From Euryodendron excelsum (lineage: Eukaryota > Streptophyta > Magnoliopsida > Ericales > Pentaphylacaceae), in assembly GCA_033060915.1 (NCBI GenBank), contig CM065394.1, positions 11,079,501-11,143,500 on the forward strand: a DNA stretch of 64,000 bases. Direction: 5' to 3'. The position numbers and the translations under genes were made by a program. Under the pieces are notes generated by a model, which was not told the DNA's origin, searched no databases, and saw only the letters and a program-made list of their open reading frames with translations. Below, piece after piece: positions 32,171 to 43,741 of this stretch (its first letter is position 1; each line of letters begins with the position of its first letter).

Positions 32171-33040
32171 CTGAAAAGGTAAGGCAAGGTAAGAGGTGTT
32201 AATATATCGAGCAGGCAGTTGACATAATAAAGTAAAATAAAATAAACAACTAACACAAACAAATAAAAGATTTCGAATGATAAGTCAAAAATGAAATTTC
32301 TACACATTTTGATTTTCCAACTTCAAATCAAATCTCAAGGGTTTTCTATCTTGTTCCTTCAAAAAGATTTTATTTCTAAACCTTAACCAACTCTTCTCCT
32401 AATTTCTAAAAATTTTGGCAGAGTCCCATTCAAAAATGGTCCCTACAACACCCATGACATCAACACAAAACACAAAACATGCACTTCACATTGTCACAAT
32501 CACATAACATCAGCACTCGTTTACACTTTTCAATTTTTCAAAATTTTCAAAACACATGTTTTATTTTTCCAATAAATCAATGGTTTTCAAAAATGCCTTA
32601 AATTTCTTCAAAATCATTTCAAATGTTTTTCAAAAATATTCCTACATTTTTTGAATTTTAAACTCTAAGGAATTTCATCAACTTCTTGAGTTTTCTCATT
32701 TTCCTAAATTTTCTAAGTATTTTACTATTTTTCAAAAAATCAAAAATTCAACGAGTTTTCATAAAATACGAAACTTTATACGGTTGATAAACACATTTTT
32801 CTAAGGCACATTGCATAAAAATCTAGCCAGAAAACACAATGTCCAAGCCTGTAGGAACAAATCCCCTATTCCTACAGAAAACCCCCTTCACATACTCACA
32901 TATAATCACTCAAATTCAATCACACAAGCACCAAAATGCAAAAATACTTTCACCATCATGTTCAAAACATCAATTCCCACTATTCACATGATTCAAACAA
33001 AGTTCTACACATCAAAATCAACAAAAATTTGAAAACTCAC
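32171..33040 (-). other. Putative 5'-UTR intron of the antisense PMD gene in B
   Basis: On the minus strand CCAAAAA|GTGAGTTTTC (GT at 33040-33039) is a strong donor. CCTTACCTTTTCAG| ends the intron at 32171, one base before the ATG. It is about 870 bp and T-rich on the transcribed sense. The same splice positions occur in C' with longer spacing, which supports a real intron over a chance pair. Confidence 0.55.
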
Positions 33041-33293
33041 TTTTTGGAAGTTCTTCGGCAAAATCTTCTCTTCCGGCGACGTGGTCTCCTTCCGGCAATC
33101 AGCCGTGATCCCCAAGAGGTGCCCCTTCAAGGTTCAAGTCGGTTTCCCTACAAACACTCTTAATCTTTCACAAACTCTTCAAAACACCGCGACCGTCTAA
33201 ACTAGAAATTTTTCTAGTTTTGTTCCCAAGCCTGGCACCACTAGCAGAAGCACCAAGCATTTTTTTGCCAAAGGCACCACTCCTAGTGGCGCC
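33041..33293 (-). promoter_or_regulatory. Putative promoter and first exon of the antisense PMD gene in B
   Basis: On the minus strand this starts with an LTR-type palindrome (GGCACCACT/AGTGGCGCC arms, 33273-33293). A perfect 10-bp inverted repeat AAACTAGAAA/TTTCTAGTTT follows (33199-33220, two-base spacer), then a GC-richer segment with GACCACGTCGCCGG near 33078-33091, up to the donor at 33040. The shared palindrome suggests that this promoter is related to, or copied from, the LTR promoter. No clear TATA box was found. Confidence 0.45.
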
Positions 33294-33450
33294 ATTTTCC
33301 AATTCTGGGTAGCTTTGCTCTTTCTCCCGTCAAATCTCATTTTTTAATGCCTTTTTGGCTCGATATCCATTTTCAACTCTCGTTGTCAAAAAATTCCCAA
33401 TGTCCGTCCCTCCAACTGCCTCGCGGTCGTTATCTATCTTTGACAAGCAA

Positions 33451-33471
33451 AAACAAAAAAAGAGAGGTAGC
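33451..33471 (+). other. Polypurine tract of element B
   Basis: AAACAAAAAAAGAGAGGTAGC directly precedes the 3' LTR start TGTAACCATCCC. An upstream motif CTTTGACAAGC is shared with A (GTCTTCGACAAGCG, about 47050). Confidence 0.85.
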
Positions 33472-36400
33472 TGTAACCATCCCATTTTTTACCGTTCAGC
33501 AGTCTACACTCCGTCCAGACTTGTGTTCAAGTCATTGTGGGCATATTTCAATCCAAATTAACTTTCTAAATCTAATCCCGTCAACTCATCGCTTCGCGGG
33601 CCCCACCGAGCCCAAATAGAGGCAAAATGATCGAAATGCCCTTAAGGGGCATTACCCCTTTCCAACTCCAAATCATACACGTCTTTCCGAAGACGATAAA
33701 ACCCCTTTCCAATTCCAATCCCTCTCTCGAGATAGTTTATTCCTCGAGACGGTCAATCCAACTATAATTAGGCACGTCTTTCCGAAGACGATAAGAACCC
33801 TTTCCAATTCCAGTCCCTCTCTCGAGACAGTTTATTCCTTGAGACGATAAATCAACTCCAATTAGGCACATCTTTCTGAAGACGATAAGACCCCTTTCCA
33901 ATTCTAATCCCTCTCTCGAGACAGTTTATTCCTCGAGACGGTAAATCTACTCCAATCAGGCACGTCTTTCCGAAGACGGAAGACCCCTTTCCAATTCCCA
34001 TCCCTCTCTCGAGATAGTTTATTCCTCGAGATGGTTTGGTGCATTTTTCAAAGAAAATCTCTTCGAAACGGTAAGTCCCTTTAAACTTGTCGACCGGGAC
34101 GAGACCCCAAGTCCCCTAGATGGTAGAACGGTCCACCTTTGGCGCCTGCTGGCCTGCCAATGCAGAAATGTCTGTTTAGGCACACCTTTCGAGAAAGTTT
34201 ATTCTCAGGCACTAAGTCCCTTTAGCAGCTTCCCGAGATCAGGCAGTCTCGAGAATGATCGCAAACTGTCAGAGTAGCAGAAATACTCGCAAATAGGTCG
34301 ATATAGGGAATTGCCAACAAACCCCTGTATCACGTGACCGCCGTCAAAGTGGCCGAAACACTCAAAACCCCGGTGCCTGCTAGCCCACTTCGATAAAAAA
34401 TGACCAAACTGCCCCTTAGGCCTTTTCTGACACGTTTCTTGAGAATGCACCTGAGTCCTCAGAACGATGAGTCCAACCATCTAAGATTGTCTTAAAAGCA
34501 GTCCGGCATGATTAGGTGCCTTCTAGTCAGTTTCGGGCCAATTCCGAGACTTTCCGGTCAAGATGACCATTTTGCCCCTAGGCATCCGAATGCTCGGGGA
34601 ACCACACCGGCTTTGGGTATCAAACTGGTAATCTCCCGAGAATACTTATTATAGTATTCCCGACCTTCCTCTATCTTTCCGGATCATTCCGAGTCAGTTT
34701 CGGCAAACCCGATATAAAATCACCGTTTTGCCCCTAGTGGGCCAGTCACCTTTTCCGACCACACCGGCTCTGGGTATCAAACCGCTAACTTCCCGAGAAT
34801 GCTTTTTATAGTATTCTCAACCTTGCTTTGTTCTTTCGGATCATTCCGAGTCAGTTCCGGCAAACCGATACAAAATGACCGTTTTGCCCCTGGTGAGCCG
34901 ATCACCTTTTCCGACCACACCGGCTCTGGGTATCAAACTGGCAATCTTTGGGAACATTCTGAATAATGTTTCCAAATCTTGAGTCTTCTTTCGGGACAGT
35001 CCGAGTCCGTCCCGGCAGCTTCCCAATTCGATTGACCGTTTTGCCCTTACAGGCCCGGTCAACCCTTCCGACACATCCTATCCTCATTTTTCAAGTCAAA
35101 TACCTCCGAGACACTATTCTAAGAGTTCCTGCTCTTTTACGACCTTCCAAGTCATTCAAGGCCTCTTCAAATCATTCCCGGACTTTTCGGAGTCACTCCT
35201 AGTGAAGCCAGGCTAAAAATCGGATGGTAGTCACTAGTACAGGCGCCCAAATCTGTCAAAAATACATTGCTTGCCGACTAAACAAACTTTCATAACTGGT
35301 TGATGCCACTAGTAGTGGCGCCAAGCCAAGAAATGGCCTAGCGCCAAAAGGAATTTTGCCTTAGCGCCACTACAACAGGCGCCAGGTCTATCCCATCTCT
35401 ATAAATACAGAGCCTCCTCCAGTGTGAAGGAGGTCTAGAAACTCAGTCTAAAAATCCTGTATTTTGATATACAGAGCTTGTACACTCCTAAAATCTTAGC
35501 TTCCCTAGGTTTTCCAAACCCTAGCTTCCATACACAAACCCTAGCCTCCTATACGCTCACGTACATTTCTATACACTCATACACTAGCCTCCAAAGCCTC
35601 CTTTGAAGACTTGAAGTGCTGCAAACTACAGCCTTGAAGATTGAAGATAAACTATTGAAGATTGAAGACGAAGATCAAGACGAAGACTGAAGAAAAAGCA
35701 AGAAAGCAGGGTGCGCAAAAGCAAAGTAAAATAAAAAGATACAAGGTAGGCTTTCTTTTACGTTTCTGCACTACCCCCCTCTCTCTTCTCTCTCCTAACC
35801 CACTTGGGTTTTCTCTATTTTAATCCCCTATCTCTTTCCCCCCTTTCTTTGCATGCTTGAAACAAGGGGATTCCCAGTCCATGTGTAGGATTGGACTATT
35901 GGAGAGTTACCGTGTCGGGGGCTTTCTTTTAGTCTAACCTGAGACCACGTGGGTTCGACCCCCTTGATTATGTGATGAAGACTTAACCTTGTATGTTCAC
36001 AACCCCAAACTTGCATTGTGCATATCATGATCTTGCATCTTTCAAAAATTGTTTTCAAACTCGTTTTCAAAGCTTGCATTGAACTTGTTTTCAAAATTGC
36101 AACAAAATCTCCTTTTTCAAAACTTGTTTTCAAAATCACAATCCTAGGGTGATTCTAGCATTTCCATGGTTAGGGTTGCTTTAGGAATGTGTTACATTTA
36201 AAGATGACCAATATGGTCTATATTTTCGACTCCTTGTTTTCAAAACCACTTTCCTAAAGTGGTTTTAGCCTTCTTATGGTTAGAATCACTTTAGGAAAGT
36301 GAGGCATTTTTATACCTTCTAAAAATTCTCTTTTCAAAAGTCTATTTTCCTAAAAATCTCTTTACTTTCCTAAAACTCTCCTTTCCAAAGTTGTTTTCAA

Positions 36401-36896
36401 AAACTCCCTCCAAAAATCTATTTCTCAAAACTCCATTTTTCAATTCCTTTCCAAAATCCTCTCCCCAAAATCCACTTTCTAAAAAAGCTCCTTGAAAATC
36501 TTTCCAAAAGCTCTCTCCAACAATCTTTTACTAAAAATCTTTCTAAAAACTTTCTTCCTAAAATCTTGTTTGTAGAAACTCCCCTCTAGGATTTTCCTTC
36601 TAAAATTTTCGTTTCTAAAAACGCACTTTCCAAAAAAACTCTTTCTTTAGAGCCTAAATCAAGCCTTAGAACTCAGGATTAGTAAAACCCTAATTTTTCC
36701 TTCCCAAAAACATGATTTTCAATCCCTTATTTTGGCCTCAAAACCTGGGTTTCCAAAACCTCTTATTTTTCAATATCAAAACTAGACATATTTCCAAACT
36801 TCTTTTCTATGTCAACACTATAGTCTTCCAAAACTAGAATTTCCAAAACTCTATCTTTTCAAATCTTTGTCAAATCTAATCTTCCCTTTAGGAAAC
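33472..36896 (+). repeat. 3' LTR of element B, first part
   Basis: TGTAACCATCCC start. U3 has four 94-bp units (33664-34040) and four 157-bp units (about 34565-35200). TATAAATA lies at 35400-35407 and the leader donor ACAAG|GTAGG at 35746. It is cut by solo LTR E after GGAAAC and resumes at 41854. The second palindrome upstream of TATA has been lost here (GCGCCAAAAGG), unlike in the 5' LTR. Confidence 0.9.
36892..36896. repeat. Target-site duplication of solo LTR E, left copy
   Basis: GAAAC, repeated at 41849-41853 directly after the solo LTR. Confidence 0.9.
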
Positions 36897-39800
36897 TGTA
36901 AGCACCCCATTTTTGACCGCTCGGCAGTCTACACTCCGTCCAAACTCGTAATCAAGTCGATATGGACATATTCCAATCGAAACCAACTCTCTAAGTCCAA
37001 ATTCCATCTGTCCATTGCTTCGTGGGCTCACCGGGCCCAAATAGAGGCAAAATAACCAAAATGCCCTTAGGGGAATTGTCCTGTCCAATTCCAACTCCAA
37101 TCCCTCTCTCGAGACATTGATTCCTCGAGATGGTAAATCTACTCCAATTAGACACGTCTTTCCAAAGACGATTAGGCCCCTTTTTAATTCCAATCCCTCT
37201 CTCGAGACAGTTGATTCCTCGAGACGGTAAATCTACTCCAATCAGGCACGTCTTTCCGAAGACGATAAGACCCCTTTCTAATTCCAATCCCTCTCTCGAG
37301 ACAGTTTATTCCTTGAGACGGTCCGACATGTTTTTCAAAAAAAATCTATTCGAAATGGTAAGTCCCTTTAAACCTGTCGACCGAGACGAGACCCCAAGTC
37401 CCCTAGATTGTAGAACGGTCCACCTTTGGCGCCTACTAGCCCACCAATGTAGAAATGTCCGTTTAAGCATGCCTTCCACGAAAGTTGACTTCTCAGGCGC
37501 TCAATCCCCTTAAGCAGCTTCCCGATATAAGGCAGTCTCGGGAATGATCGCGAACCGTCAGAGTAGCGAAAATACTCATAAGCAGGTCGATATAGAGAAT
37601 TGCCAACAAACCCTTGTATCACACGACCGCCGTCAGAGTGACAGAAACACTCAAAACCCAAGTCAACACTAGTGTCTGTTGGCCAACTTCAGTGAAAAAT
37701 CACCAAACTGCCCCTTGAGCCTATTCCGAGACTTTTCGATCAAGATGACCATTTTGCCCTTAAGCATCCGAACACCCCGGGAACCACACCGGCTCTGGGT
37801 ATCAAACCGGTAACCTTCCGAGATTGCTTCTTATAGTATTCTCAACCTTCCTTTACCTTTCCGGATCATTAAGAGTCAGTTCCGACAAACCCGATACAAA
37901 ATGACCGTTTTGCCCCTAGGGGGCCTGTCTCCTTTTCCGACCACATTGGCTCTGGGTATCAAACCGGTAACTTCCTGAGAATGCTTTTTATAGTATTCTC
38001 AACCTTTTTTTATTCTTTCGGATCATTCCGACTCAGTTCCGGAAAACCCGGTGCGAAATGACAGTTTTGCCCCTGGTGGGCCAGTCACCTTTTCCGACCA
38101 CACTGACTCTGGGTATCAAACCGGAAAACCTTTGGGAATATTCTGAATAATGTTTCCAAATCTCGAGTCTTCTTTCGGGACAGTCCGAGTCCGTCTCGGC
38201 AGCTTCCCAAACCGATTGACAGTTTTGCCGCTAAAGGCCCGGTCAACCCTTCCGGCACATCCTATCCTCACTTTTCAAGTCAAATACCTTCGGGACACTA
38301 TTCTAGGTGTTCCTGCCCTTTTCTGGCCCTCCAGGCTAATCCCGATCCTTTAGATCATTTTCGGACTTTCCGGAGTCACTCCTAGTGAAGCCAGGCTAAA
38401 AATTGCATGGTAGTTACTGGTACAAGCGCCCAAATCTAGTCAAAGATACATTGCTTGCCGACCTTAATAGTTTCCTAATTGCCTGGCTCCACTCCTAGTG
38501 GCACCAGAAGCATTTTTGGCCTAGCGCCACCGCAACAAGCGCTAGGTCTATCCTATCTCTATAAATACAAAGCCTCTTCCAGCATGAAAGAGGTCCGCAA
38601 ACTCAATCTAAAAACTCTAATTTTCAATACACAGAGCTCGTACACTTCCTAAACCCTAGCTTCCTTAGGTTTTCCAAACCCTAGCCACCATACACAAACC
38701 CTAGACTCATATACACTCATACACACCCCTATACACTTATACACTAGCCTCTAACCCTCCATTGAAGACTTGGGGTTCTGCAGCTACAAAGATTTGAAGA
38801 TTAAGACAAAGCTCTTGAAGACTGAAGCGAAGACCGAAGAAAAAGCAAGAAAGCAAGAAAGCAAGGCGCGCAAAGCCAAGCAAAATAAAGAAGACACAAG
38901 GTAGGCTTTCTATTTAAATTTCCACACTTTCCCCCTCTCTCTTCTCTCTCCTAACTCACTTGGGTTTTCTCTATTTTAATCCCCTATCTCTTTCTCCCCC
39001 TTTCTTTGCATGATTGAAACAAGGGGACTCCCGGTCCATGTGTAGGATTAGACTATTGGAGGGTCATCGTGTTGGGGGCTTTCTTTTAGTCTAACCGGAG
39101 ACCACGTGGGTTTGTCCCCCTTGATTATGTGGTGAAGCCTTAGCCTTATATGTTCACGACCCCAAATGTGCATTATGCATATCATGATCTTGCATCTTCC
39201 AAAAGTCGTTTTCAAAGTTGTTTTCAAAATCGTTTTCAAACTTGTTTTCAAAATTGCATCAAAATCTCCTTTTTCAAAACTTGTTTTCAAAATCATAATC
39301 CTAGGGTGATTCTAGCTTTTCCATGACTAGGATTGCTTCGGGAAAGTGTTACATTCAAAGTGACCAATATGGTCCATATTTTCAACCCTTGTTGTTTTCA
39401 AAACCACTTTCTTAAAGTGGTTCTAGCCTTCTTATGGTTAGAATCGCTTTAGAAAAGTGAGATGTTTTTATACTTTCCAAAAAACTCTATTTCCAAAAAT
39501 CTCTTTTTCTAAAAATCTCTTTTTCAACATACTTTCCTAAAACTCTCCTTTCCAAAGTTGTTTTCAAAAACTCTCTCCAAAAATCTATTTTTCGAAACTC
39601 CCTTTTTCAACTCCTTTCCAAAATAATCTCCCCAAAATTCACTTTCTAAAAACGCTCCCTAAAAATATTTCTAAAAAACTCTCTTCCCAAAATCTTCCTT
39701 CTAGAAACTCCCCTCTAGGATTTTCCTTCTAAAATCTTCGTTTCTAGAAACGCACTTTCCAGAAACTCTTTCCTTAGAACCCAAGTCAAGCCCTAGAGCT

Positions 39801-41848
39801 AACCATTAGGAAACCCTAATTTTTCAAACTTTGTCCCAAATCTAGGTTTCCAAAATCTTTTTTTTCCTGCATCAAAACTATACATATTTCCAAAACCTAT
39901 TTTCTACGTCAAAACTATACACTTCCAAATCTAGGGTTTCTAAAACTCCCTTTTTTGAATCCTTGTCAAATCAAATCTTCCCTCTAGAAAACCAAATCCA
40001 ATCTTCCCGTTTAGAAAACTAGATCTTATCCTCCGTTTTTGGAAACAAAATCAAACCTTCTCCTTTAAAAACAAAATCCAATCCCTTGTTTTAGGAAATA
40101 GGAATTTTTAACCCTTCCTAATCTAAATCTTTCCTAATTCACCTCTTTCCTAATTTCCTACCTTCCTAAATCATAAGTTTCCTGAAACTTTCAAATCTTC
40201 CCTTAACCATTAAGCTTTCAAATCTTTCTTAATTCAACCCTTTCCTAACTCTACCCCTTTTCAAATCTTAACTTTCCAAAACTAGATTTTCCAATCTTTT
40301 TTAAACTCAAATCTTTCCTAATCTCAAGATTTTCTAAAACTCTAAAACTTTCTAAATCTTAAACTTTCCAAATTTCAAATCTTTCCAAATTCAAAGTTTT
40401 TCTGAATTCAAAACTTTCTTAAGTTAAATCGTTCTAAACTTCCAAATTTTCTAAATTCTAAACTTTCCAAAACTTCAAAATCTTTCCAAATCTAAAACTT
40501 TTCTAAACTCAAAACTTTCTTAATTCAAGACTTTCTTAAGTTGAAACTTTCTTAATTCAAACATTTCCTAAATTGAAAATTTTCTTTTTTCAAACCTTTC
40601 CTAAAATGAAACTTTTCTACTTCCAAAACGTCCCTATTTCAAAGCTTTCCTAAGTTGAAACTTTCTTAATTCAAAACTTTCCTAATTCCAAAACTTTCTT
40701 AAGTTGAAACTTTCCTAATGTGAAAACTTTCCTAAACCTAAAATTTTCCTAAGTTGAAATTTTCCTAAATCGACATCTTTCCTAATTCCATGTTTCCTAA
40801 TCTTCCAAGTCCAATATTCAAGTCAAATCTTTTCTAAAATCTTTCCAAGTCAAATCCAATCTTTCTTTTCTAAATTCCTAAGTCTAGGTTTCCTAAAACC
40901 AAGTCTTTCAAAACCAATCTTTTCAGATCTTCCAATCAAAGTCCAAATTTTCTACTCTTCCAATTCCAACTTCAACTCTTTTCCAAATCAACTCTTCTAT
41001 TTACAATCGAACTCTTGTCCGAACTACGACTGACTTGATTCCTCCAAAAGGATACGTAGGCAACCCTCATGGGTGCTGTCACAACTTTTTTTCAAATCTC
41101 AAATTCCACAACAACTTTCAATTTCTATTTCTACAATTTCTTTCAAATCTCCAATTTTACAACATTTTTCAAGTTTCCAATTCCATAACTCTTTTCAAAT
41201 CTCTTTTTAATTCCAATTTTAAATCTATCTTTTCAAATCTTTTTTTAAATCAAATCAATTTCTTTTCAAATCTATTTCCAAATCAAGTCTCCTTTCTTGC
41301 ACTTGCATATCATGCATCGTGTTAGTTTCTTTCCAAAAATTCTTTCTCAAAGTGTATAGGATTGAACATTAGTTAGTTAAAGACTCTCATAGGTGAATTT
41401 AGGGTAGATTGACATGTAGGTACCGAAAGGGCGAGGTAGGGTAATGGCTTAGTGCGTCTTCCCTACACGTAACCAACCTCCAAATCTAGATCACTGATTT
41501 CAAAGACCAAAACGGAGTTATTTTTCAAAAAGGGCTTAAATGTTTTCTAAAGGTTGCCAAAGAACCTGGTTTTCTTAAAAACCGTCTCTTGAGGAGATGT
41601 TTTCAAAATCATTTTCCAAAACTGTAAGTGTAGTTTTTGGATTATGCTTAGTTTTTAGGTGACCTAACTCACCTTAATCAAGTTAGGTGGCGACTCCAAG
41701 TCTTTTCTAAAAACCCTTTATTCAAATCAATTTTTGATTCAAACATAGTCGCACTCATTCTTCTAGGAGGGTGAGTTCTAACAAGAGAGTACAGTATTTT
41801 TTCCGTTTGTGTGTGTATTCCTCGAGTGCGAAAAATCTGGGCGCGACA
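36897..41848 (+). mobile_element. Element E: solo LTR (4952 bp) inside the 3' LTR of B
   Basis: TGTAAGCACCCC...GGGCGCGACA flanked by GAAAC on both sides and no internal region. This is the signature of recombination between the two LTRs of a once-complete element. TATAAATA at 38560-38567, donor ACAAG|GTAGGC at 38901, ATACGTAGG module about 41005-41080. It belongs to the same subfamily as B (94-bp repeats, start ...TTTTTGACCGCTCGGCAGTCTAC). E is the youngest level of the nest, since it interrupts B. Confidence 0.93.
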
Positions 41849-41853
41849 GAAAC
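41849..41853. repeat. Target-site duplication of solo LTR E, right copy
   Basis: GAAAC, identical to 36892-36896. The B LTR sequence continues after it. Confidence 0.9.
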
Positions 41854-43736
41854 CAAATCAAATCTTCCCTTTAGGAAACCAAATCCAATCTCCCCGTTTA
41901 GGAAACTATATCCAATCCTCCGTTTTTGAAAACAAAATCAAAACATCTCTTTTTAAAAATAGAATCCAATCTCTTGTTTTAGGAAATAGGAATCTTAACC
42001 CTTCCTAGTCTAGATCTTTCCTAATTTCCTACCTTCCTAAACCATAAGTTTTCTAAACCTAAACTTTAAATCTTTCCTTAAATTTCAAAAATTCAAATCT
42101 TTCCTAATTCAACTCCTTCCTAATCTCCTACTTTCCTAAATCTTAAGTTTCCAAAACTTGAACCTAAAAATTTTTCCTAAATTTTAAAACTCAATTTCCA
42201 CATCCTTCCTAATTCCACCCTTTCCTAATTCCGTCCCTTTCCAAATCTTAACTCTCCAAACCTAAGTTTTCAAATCTTTCTAAAACTCAAACCTTTCCTA
42301 ATCTCAAGATTTTCTAAAACTCTTAAACTTTCTAAATCCTAAACTTTCTAAATCTTAAACTTTCTAAATTTCAAACCTTTCCAAATTCAAAACTTTCTAA
42401 ATTCAAAACTTTCATAAGTTAAGTCTTTCTAAATTTCCAAACTTTCTAAATCTTAAACTTTCCTAAAACTTCAAATCTTTCCAAATCTGAAGCTTCCTAA
42501 GCTCAAAACTTTCTTGTTTTCAAAACTTCTTTATTTCAAAACATTCCAAATTTAAAACTTTCTTAAACCAAAGCTTTCCTAAGCTGAAACTTTCCTAAAC
42601 CAAAACTTTCCTAAAATGACACTTTCCTAATTCGAACCTTTCCTAATTTCAACTTTCCTAATCGTCCAAACCATTTCAAGTCGAGTCAAATCTTTCCTAA
42701 GTCTAGGTTTCCTAAACCTTCATCTTTCTAAAACAAGTTTAAATCTTTCTTCCAAGTTCTATTTTTCCAAATCAAAATCTAATCTTTTCAATTCCAAAAT
42801 TCCAATTTCCAAATTCCAATCTTCTATTCTAAATTCCAATTCAATCTCTTTTCCAAATCAACTCTTCTATTTTCAATCGGACTCTTGTCCAAACTACGAA
42901 TGACCTGATTCCTCTAAAAGAATACGTAGGCAACCCTCATCGGTGCGGTCTCCACATTTTTCAAATTTTCAATTCCACAACCTCTTTCAAATCTCTAATT
43001 CTACAATCTTCTTCAATCTCCGATTCCATATCTATTTCAAGTTTCCAATTCAAAAAATCTATTTTCAACTCTCCATTCTCAATTTCTAAAACTTTTCAAC
43101 TTCAAATCTATCCTTTCAAATCTCTCTTCTAAAATCAAATCAAATTCTTCTATTCCCAAATCTATTTCCAAATCAAGTCTCTTTTCTCGCGCTTGCATGT
43201 CATGCATCATGTTAGTTTATTTTCAAACATTGTTTTTCAAAGTGGATAGGATTGAACCTTAGTTAGTTAAAGGCTCTTATAGGTGAATCTAGGGTAGATT
43301 GACATGTAGGTACCAAAAGGGCGGGGTAGGGTGATGGCTTAGTGCATCTTCCCTACACGTAACCAACCTCCGAACCTAGGATCACTATTTTTGAAAGACC
43401 AAAAAGAGTTATTTTAAAAAAGGGCTAAATATTTTCCAAAGGTTGCTAAATAACCTGTTTTCTTAAAAACCCTCTCTTTAGGAGATATTTTCAAAATCGT
43501 TTTCTAAAAACCCTAAGTGTAGTTTTCGGATTATGCTTAGTTTTTAGGTGACCTAGCTCACCTTAATCAAGTTAGGTGGCGACTCCAAATCTTTTCTAAA
43601 AGCCCTTTATTTAAATCTATTTTCAATTCAAACCTAGTCGCACTCATTCTTCTAGGAGGGTGAGTTCTAACGAGAGAGTATAATATTTTTTCCGCTTGTG
43701 TGTGTATTCCTTGAGTGCGCAAATCTGGGCACGACA
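41854..43736 (+). repeat. 3' LTR of element B, second part
   Basis: Continues the CT/A-rich tract with wording nearly identical to the B 5' LTR from about 23735. It passes the ATACGTAGG module (42878-42950) and the AAGGGCGGGGTAGGGTGATGG module (about 43317), and ends GGGCACGACA, followed by TSD ATAAC. Confidence 0.9.
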
Positions 43737-43741
43737 ATAAC
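43737..43741. repeat. Target-site duplication of element B, right copy
   Basis: ATAAC, identical to 20388-20392. Sequence of A resumes here. Confidence 0.92.

Larger units (their letters stand above)
20393..43736 (+). mobile_element. Element B: gag-only retrotransposon with antisense PMD gene, hosting solo LTR E
   Basis: 5' LTR 20393-25578, PBS 25581, gag 27030-28343, post-gag spacer, antisense PMD pseudogene 32169-30325, polypurine tract 33451-33471, 3' LTR 33472-43736 (split by E), TSD ATAAC. Without E it is about 18.4 kb. There is no protease, reverse transcriptase, RNase H or integrase: nothing resembling YxDD, HHCC or DDE contexts occurs between gag and the 3' LTR. It is a large non-autonomous element of the kind described as TR-GAG, with an accessory antisense gene. 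Confidence 0.92.

Noticed and set aside
28344..33450. Hidden pol genes (protease, reverse transcriptase, integrase) between gag and the 3' LTR of B
   Set aside because: Scanning the frames on both strands showed only spacer and the antisense PMD gene. No YxDD, HHCC or D-D-E context was seen. A translated search could confirm this.
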